Assembly (NCBI GenBank): GCA_051881775.1
Contig: JBJEQN010000016.1
Location: forward strand, 10,712-74,711
Origin: UMGS363 sp051881775
Lineage (GTDB): Bacteria; Bacillota; Clostridia; Oscillospirales; Ruminococcaceae
DNA length: 64,000 nucleotides
Direction of reading: 5' to 3'
Positions 60,294 through 64,000 of the stretch are shown here, piece by piece. Numbering within the stretch: the stretch's first letter is position 1; each line of letters starts with the position of its first letter. The notes beneath the pieces are model-generated. The model did not search any database and was not told the origin of the DNA. It saw nothing but the letters and a program-made list of their open reading frames with translations. A program made the position numbers and the translations under genes.

Positions 60294-61014
60294 TGCAGGA
60301 GAAAATGACAAGTTTATAAGCGTTCTTACCGAAGATTTCGGCACTCTTGATGTTATTGTCAAGGGTGCAAATAAAATAACCGGCAAAAACCATGCTGCTG
60401 CACAGCTTTTTTCTTATTCCACTCTTTGTCTGGACGTAAGGAAGGACAAGTATTATCTGAACAGCAGCGAGATAATATACGATTTCTTCAATCTTCGTCT
60501 TGATATAAAAAAGCTGGCTCTTGCCTGTTATATATGCGATGTTACAAGGTATGCTATCCTTTCTGGATGCAGCCCGTATGACAACAACGTAATGCGGCTG
60601 GTGCTGAACTGTCTGTATATGCTTGATACGGATAAGCGAAGCTGTGATTTTATCAAGAGCGTATTTGAACTGAGGTTTACATCTGATATAGGCTATAGAC
60701 CTCAACTTATAGGATGTCTTAGATGTTTTACTTACAGCGCACCTGAAATGTACTTTCTGATAGATAAAGCATGTGTTTTTTGCAGCGAACATTTTTATCG
60801 GAAAGGCTTTGAAGAAAATTATAACCATGTGAAGATAAACCCTGATGAGCTTGCGGCGCTGCAGTTCATTTGCTTGTCGGAAATTGAAAATATTTTCAAT
60901 TTCCGTTTGTCGCCCAAGTCTCAGGATAAAATAGGAAGTATATCGGAGAAGTATATCGTTACAAGACTTATGCATAAATTTGAAACGCTTAATTATTACT
61001 ACTCTGTTTTATAA
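60250..61014 (+). CDS. recO: DNA repair protein RecO
   Basis: RecO anneals ssDNA and helps load RecA in the RecFOR pathway. The 254-residue protein has an N-terminal OB fold (KGLVISERNAGENDKFISVL, LDVIVKGANK) and a C-terminal zinc module with CLRC near residue 157 and CVFC near 176. The start is TTG at 60250, 9 nt after AAGGAGA; the ATG two codons later is an alternative. It overlaps yqzL and precedes mutS2. Confidence 0.93.
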   Translation: MPMETVKGLVISERNAGENDKFISVLTEDFGTLDVIVKGANKITGKNHAAAQLFSYSTLCLDVRKDKYYLNSSEIIYDFFNLRLDIKKLALACYICDVTRYAILSGCSPYDNNVMRLVLNCLYMLDTDKRSCDFIKSVFELRFTSDIGYRPQLIGCLRCFTYSAPEMYFLIDKACVFCSEHFYRKGFEENYNHVKINPDELAALQFICLSEIENIFNFRLSPKSQDKIGSISEKYIVTRLMHKFETLNYYYSVL

Positions 61015-61040
61015 TTCCTTTATCGGGAAAGGCGGTCATC

Positions 61041-63419
61041 ATGAATAACTATTACAAGTCGCTTGAATTACATAAAATTCTTGAGATGCTGTCCGACGAA
61101 GCGTCTAATTCAAGAACAAAGGAAGCGGCACTGGCTCTTGAGCCTCAGACAGATATTGACATTGTAAAGTCGGAAATGAAAAAAACTTCGGACGCATTTG
61201 ATCTGTCAGTAAAATACGGAACTCCGGCATTTTCAAATTTTAAGGATATAAGAGGTTCGTTAAGACGAGCTTCTTCGGGCGCAAGTCTTTCTCTGAGAGA
61301 GCTTCTTGACATTGCTCAGATGCTTTATCAGGTAAGAATGCTGTCGGACTGGTATAAGACCGTGGATGAGACAGATACATCCATAGGTTATCTTTTTTCT
61401 GCCCTGTCACCGAATAAATATCTTGAAGATAAGATAAAGAACGCAATTATTTCGGAAGATGAAATTTCCGATATGGCAAGCAAGGAGCTTGCGGATATAA
61501 GGCGCAAGATAGCTCAGGCAGGGGTAAGGATAAGAGAAAGCCTTGACAAGCTGGTTCGTTCGGCTGAGATACAGAAATCTTTGCAGGAAAACATCGTTAC
61601 AATGCGTGACGGAAGGTACGTTCTGCCCGTTAAAGCGGAGTTCAAGGGCAACGTAAGCGGACTTGTCCATGCCACCTCGGCTACAGGCTCGACCTATTTT
61701 ATAGAGCCTATGTCGGTTGTTGAAGCAAATAACGATATAAAGGTGCTTCAAAGCCGTGAACAGGAGGAAATAGAGCGTATCATAGCGGAGCTTTCGGGAG
61801 ATTGCGCTTACTGTGCCGAATCCCTTTCTGCGGATTATGAGACCTGCGCCGAGATAAATCTTTATTTTGCAAAAGCAAATCTTGGTGCAAAAATGAGGGG
61901 TTGTGTTCCCGAAATTTCTGATAACGGGTTTATTGACCTGAAAAAGGCTCGTCACCCTCTTATTGACAAAAACAAGGTAGTTCCCGTTGATATTAAGCTG
62001 GGAGAAGAGTATCAGGCGCTTATCGTTACCGGTCCCAACACAGGCGGTAAGACGGTAATTCTGAAAACTACCGGCTTGCTTACAGCGATGGCAATGTGCG
62101 GACTTATGATACCTGCTTCGGACGGAAGCAAAATATCCGTATTTGACCATATTCTTGTAAATATAGGCGACCAGCAGAGCATTGAGCAAAGCCTGTCTAC
62201 GTTTTCGTCCCATATGAGCAGCGTTGTACAGATACTTGAAGCTGCCGATGACAGGTCCCTTATACTTCTGGACGAACTTGGTTCGGGAACGGACCCTGTG
62301 GAGGGCGCTGCGCTTGCTGTTTCCATTATTGAGGATATGGTTTCAAAGGGCAGCAGGCTGCTTGTTACGACCCATTATCAGGAGCTTAAACTGTTTGCTA
62401 TAGAAACGCCCGGAATAGAAAATGCGTCCTGCGAGTTTGATATTGCTACGCTTCAGCCGACATATCGTCTTATTATCGGTTCTCCCGGAAAATCAAACGC
62501 TTTTTCGATCTCGGCAAAGCTCGGTGTTCCGTCAAACATAATAAGCAAGGCACAAAGCCTTGTTTCTACGGAAAATCAGCGTTTTGAAGAAGTTGTTGCC
62601 AAACTTGAAGAATCAAGGCGGCAGCTTGAAAAGCAGAATGAAGAGATCTCTGCATTAAAGCGTGAACACGAAGAAAAGCTGGCTGAACTTGAAAAGGAAA
62701 TAGACGATTTTAACAGCAAAAAGGAATCCGAGCTTGAAAAAGCAAGAGTTCAGGCTATGCGTATCGTTGAAAGCTGCCGTATGCAGTCGGATTCTATCCT
62801 TGACGAGCTTGACGAACTGCGTAAACAGAAGGACAAGGCAGATTTTTCAAAACTTGCTTTAAATGCAAAATCAAAGAGCAAGTCTGTGCTCAATAAAATG
62901 TACGATACTGCCAACCCTGTTCAGAACCGTGAGCATAAGGAATACAAGCTGCCCAGAGCGCTGAAAAGGGGAGACAGAGTTCTTATTTTTGATATTGACA
63001 AAACGGGAATACTTGCCGGCGACCCTGACGCAAACGGAAATGTTTTCGTTCAGGCAGGAATTATGAAAACCAAGGTCAATATCAGCAAGCTGCGTCTGCT
63101 TGAACCCGAACAAAAGGTGACTGTTCAGAACAAAAAGGTCTCTTCCAAGAATGTCAGAGGCAAAATGCAGCGCAGCGCTTCTCTTGAACTGGATATAAGA
63201 GGCTGTGCCGTTGACGAGGGTATTCACGAAATGGATATGTTCATTGACAACGCTGTGCTTACGGGCGCAGGCATCATTACGGTCATTCACGGAAAGGGAA
63301 CAGGCGTGTTAAGGCAGGGTATTCAGAATCATCTCAAACATCACCCCTCAGTAAAAAGCTTCCGCTCGGGCGTTTTCGGCGAGGGAGAAGACGGTGTAAC
63401 GGTCATTGAGCTGAAATAA
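61041..63419 (+). CDS. mutS2: MutS2 ATPase/endonuclease
   Basis: MutS2 acts on branched DNA and, in B. subtilis, on collided ribosomes. The 792-residue protein has the MutS-like core and Walker A GPNTGGKTVILK near residue 330, the LLDELGSGTDPVEGAAL box, a long coiled coil (about 510-600, rich in Glu/Lys), a KOW-like stretch and a C-terminal Smr domain with LDIRGCAVDEG near 714 and HGKGTGVLRQGI. The full set suggests an active nuclease. It lies 26 nt after recO. Confidence 0.96.
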   Translation: MNNYYKSLELHKILEMLSDEASNSRTKEAALALEPQTDIDIVKSEMKKTSDAFDLSVKYGTPAFSNFKDIRGSLRRASSGASLSLRELLDIAQMLYQVRMLSDWYKTVDETDTSIGYLFSALSPNKYLEDKIKNAIISEDEISDMASKELADIRRKIAQAGVRIRESLDKLVRSAEIQKSLQENIVTMRDGRYVLPVKAEFKGNVSGLVHATSATGSTYFIEPMSVVEANNDIKVLQSREQEEIERIIAELSGDCAYCAESLSADYETCAEINLYFAKANLGAKMRGCVPEISDNGFIDLKKARHPLIDKNKVVPVDIKLGEEYQALIVTGPNTGGKTVILKTTGLLTAMAMCGLMIPASDGSKISVFDHILVNIGDQQSIEQSLSTFSSHMSSVVQILEAADDRSLILLDELGSGTDPVEGAALAVSIIEDMVSKGSRLLVTTHYQELKLFAIETPGIENASCEFDIATLQPTYRLIIGSPGKSNAFSISAKLGVPSNIISKAQSLVSTENQRFEEVVAKLEESRRQLEKQNEEISALKREHEEKLAELEKEIDDFNSKKESELEKARVQAMRIVESCRMQSDSILDELDELRKQKDKADFSKLALNAKSKSKSVLNKMYDTANPVQNREHKEYKLPRALKRGDRVLIFDIDKTGILAGDPDANGNVFVQAGIMKTKVNISKLRLLEPEQKVTVQNKKVSSKNVRGKMQRSASLELDIRGCAVDEGIHEMDMFIDNAVLTGAGIITVIHGKGTGVLRQGIQNHLKHHPSVKSFRSGVFGEGEDGVTVIELK

Positions 63420-63486
63420 GGCATAGTACAAGCCGATTTCGGAATAGTAATTACCAAAATTATATTTCGGAAAGCCGGTAACAGCT

Positions 63487-63774
63487 ATGAAATGCACCCT
63501 TAACGACATACGCAGAAAAGAAATAATCAATATCCGTTCGGGAACGAAGATAGGATATGCCGATGATGTTGAATTTGACACGGACAGCTTTACAATAAAG
63601 TCAATCGTCATATACGGCAGGTATCGGATGTTTGGATTTCTGGGCAAGGATGATGATATTGTTATAAAATGCCGTGATATTGAAATAATTGGTACCGATA
63701 CGATACTTATCTCTGCCGATGAGTCAATATTATTAAAAGGCATGAATGTAAAGTGCAAAAATTTGTGCAAATAA
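63487..63774 (+). CDS. YlmC/YmxH-type PRC-barrel protein
   Basis: The 95-residue protein fits the YlmC/YmxH family: KCTLNDIRRKEIINIRSGTKIGYADDVEFD, then RMFGFLGKDDDIVIKCRDIEIIGTDTILI. YlmC/YmxH genes are expressed during sporulation in Bacillus and clostridia, with unknown role. The C-terminal Cys pair (KCKNLCK) is unremarkable. It lies 67 nt after mutS2 and may be its own unit. Confidence 0.82.
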   Translation: MKCTLNDIRRKEIINIRSGTKIGYADDVEFDTDSFTIKSIVIYGRYRMFGFLGKDDDIVIKCRDIEIIGTDTILISADESILLKGMNVKCKNLCK

Positions 63775-63788
63775 ACATAAAAAAATAG

Positions 63789-63817
63789 TTGCAAATGCAA
63801 TTGAAATGTGGTATAAT
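63789..63817 (+). promoter_or_regulatory. Promoter of rpsB
   Basis: TTGCAA (63789-63794) and TATAAT (63812-63817) are 17 nt apart. It leaves a leader of about 105 nt before rpsB. Confidence 0.82.
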
Positions 63818-63823
63818 ATTTCA

Positions 63824-63930
63824 GTAATTCACACGTCTGTGCTTTTAACGTTGGTGCTTGCTTGTGCAAGTTTAAGTTAAGTCAAGCCGGGCGGAGGATA
63901 TAATAAAAAAACCAAATGGAGGAAAAAACA
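63824..63930 (+). promoter_or_regulatory. rpsB 5' leader, possible autoregulatory RNA
   Basis: The 105-nt leader has small hairpins CACA/TGTG near 63831-63842 and CTTGC/GCAAG (63859-63872). Ribosomal S2 leaders often bind S2 or S1, but I do not see a clear match to a known motif. Confidence 0.4.
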
Positions 63931-64000
63931 ATGGGCGTAGTATCAATGAAACAGCTTCTTGAAGCCGGTGTACACTTCGGTCACCAGACAAGAAGATGGA
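63931..64000 (+). CDS. rpsB: 30S ribosomal protein S2 (start only)
   Basis: The first 23 codons read MGVVSMKQLLEAGVHFGHQT, then RRW, the unmistakable start of ribosomal protein S2. GGAGG lies 6 nt before the ATG. The rest lies outside the window. In many Firmicutes rpsB-tsf is followed by pyrH-frr; here pyrH is about 61 kb upstream at 2661, so the linkage is broken. Confidence 0.97.
   Translation, partial: MGVVSMKQLLEAGVHFGHQTRRW

Noticed and set aside
23..64000. Defence, antiphage or biosynthetic gene cluster
   Set aside because: I looked for restriction, toxin-antitoxin, CRISPR, retron, NRPS/PKS and lanthipeptide signatures and found none. The WYL regulator has no defence partners nearby.

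Overview
The window reads as chromosomal DNA of a low-GC, Gram-positive anaerobe of the class Clostridia. A Ruminococcus-like member of the Oscillospiraceae is my best guess. This rests on PolC-type replicative polymerase, the Firmicutes gene order yicC-remA-gmk-rpoZ-priA-def-fmt-rsmB-rlmN-prpC-prkC-rsgA-thiN-spoVM, PASTA-kinase signalling, T-box control of trp genes, GGAGG-type ribosome binding sites and endospore genes. Genus and species are inference. No prophage, CRISPR array, insertion sequence, tRNA or rRNA gene was seen, and nearly all genes are core functions.

Layout. 1-1334 (minus strand): the start of trpE behind a full tryptophan T-box leader and promoter, then a secreted protein of unknown function. 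1778-13390 (plus): a membrane-anchored SGNH-like protein lacking its catalytic residues, then pyrH, frr, uppS, cdsA, dxr, rseP, ispG and polC (nucleotide supply, ribosome recycling, isoprenoid and phospholipid synthesis, membrane proteolysis, replication). 13578-19819: a histidine operon hisZ-G-D-C-B-H-F without hisA or hisI/E. 19956-21972: a DEDDh exonuclease convergent with an aspartate-type aminotransferase, then a 102-bp imperfect palindrome. 22333-27796 (minus): two tandem YtrA/GntR-controlled ABC transporter operons with related operators. 27962-31851 (plus): a WYL regulator, a 1-phosphofructokinase-like kinase, YqeY, a C_GCAxxG_C_C protein and a D-lactate dehydrogenase. 31891-33099 (minus): spoIVB. 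33566-46727: the long yicC-to-spoVM cluster covering RNA metabolism, GTP, transcription, replication restart, formyl-Met processing, rRNA methylation, and a Ser/Thr phosphatase and kinase pair. 46745-47749 (minus): a Xer-like recombinase. 47965-54130: an M16 peptidase pair, lgt, folD and a penicillin-binding protein. 54163-55511 (minus): a small Cys-rich protein and ylbJ. 55629-63774: yqfC, yqfD, phoH, ybeY, dgkA, era, yqzL, recO, mutS2 and a YlmC/YmxH-type PRC-barrel gene. The window ends in the first codons of rpsB.

Sporulation genes (spoIVB, spoVM, ylbJ, yqfC, yqfD, ylmC/ymxH-like) are scattered among housekeeping operons and look intact, so the organism or a recent ancestor could make endospores. 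Two genes too short for routine calling were found by reading: spoVM (29 codons) and yqzL (52 codons).

The least explained items are a 96-nt structured element between yicC and remA, the 102-bp palindrome upstream of the aminotransferase, a PBP gene whose Shine-Dalgarno lies inside a terminator hairpin, a 31-bp perfect palindrome at the gntR promoter, and the degenerate SGNH protein. I did not find a clearly new multi-gene system. The yicC-remA element is the strongest candidate for something undescribed.
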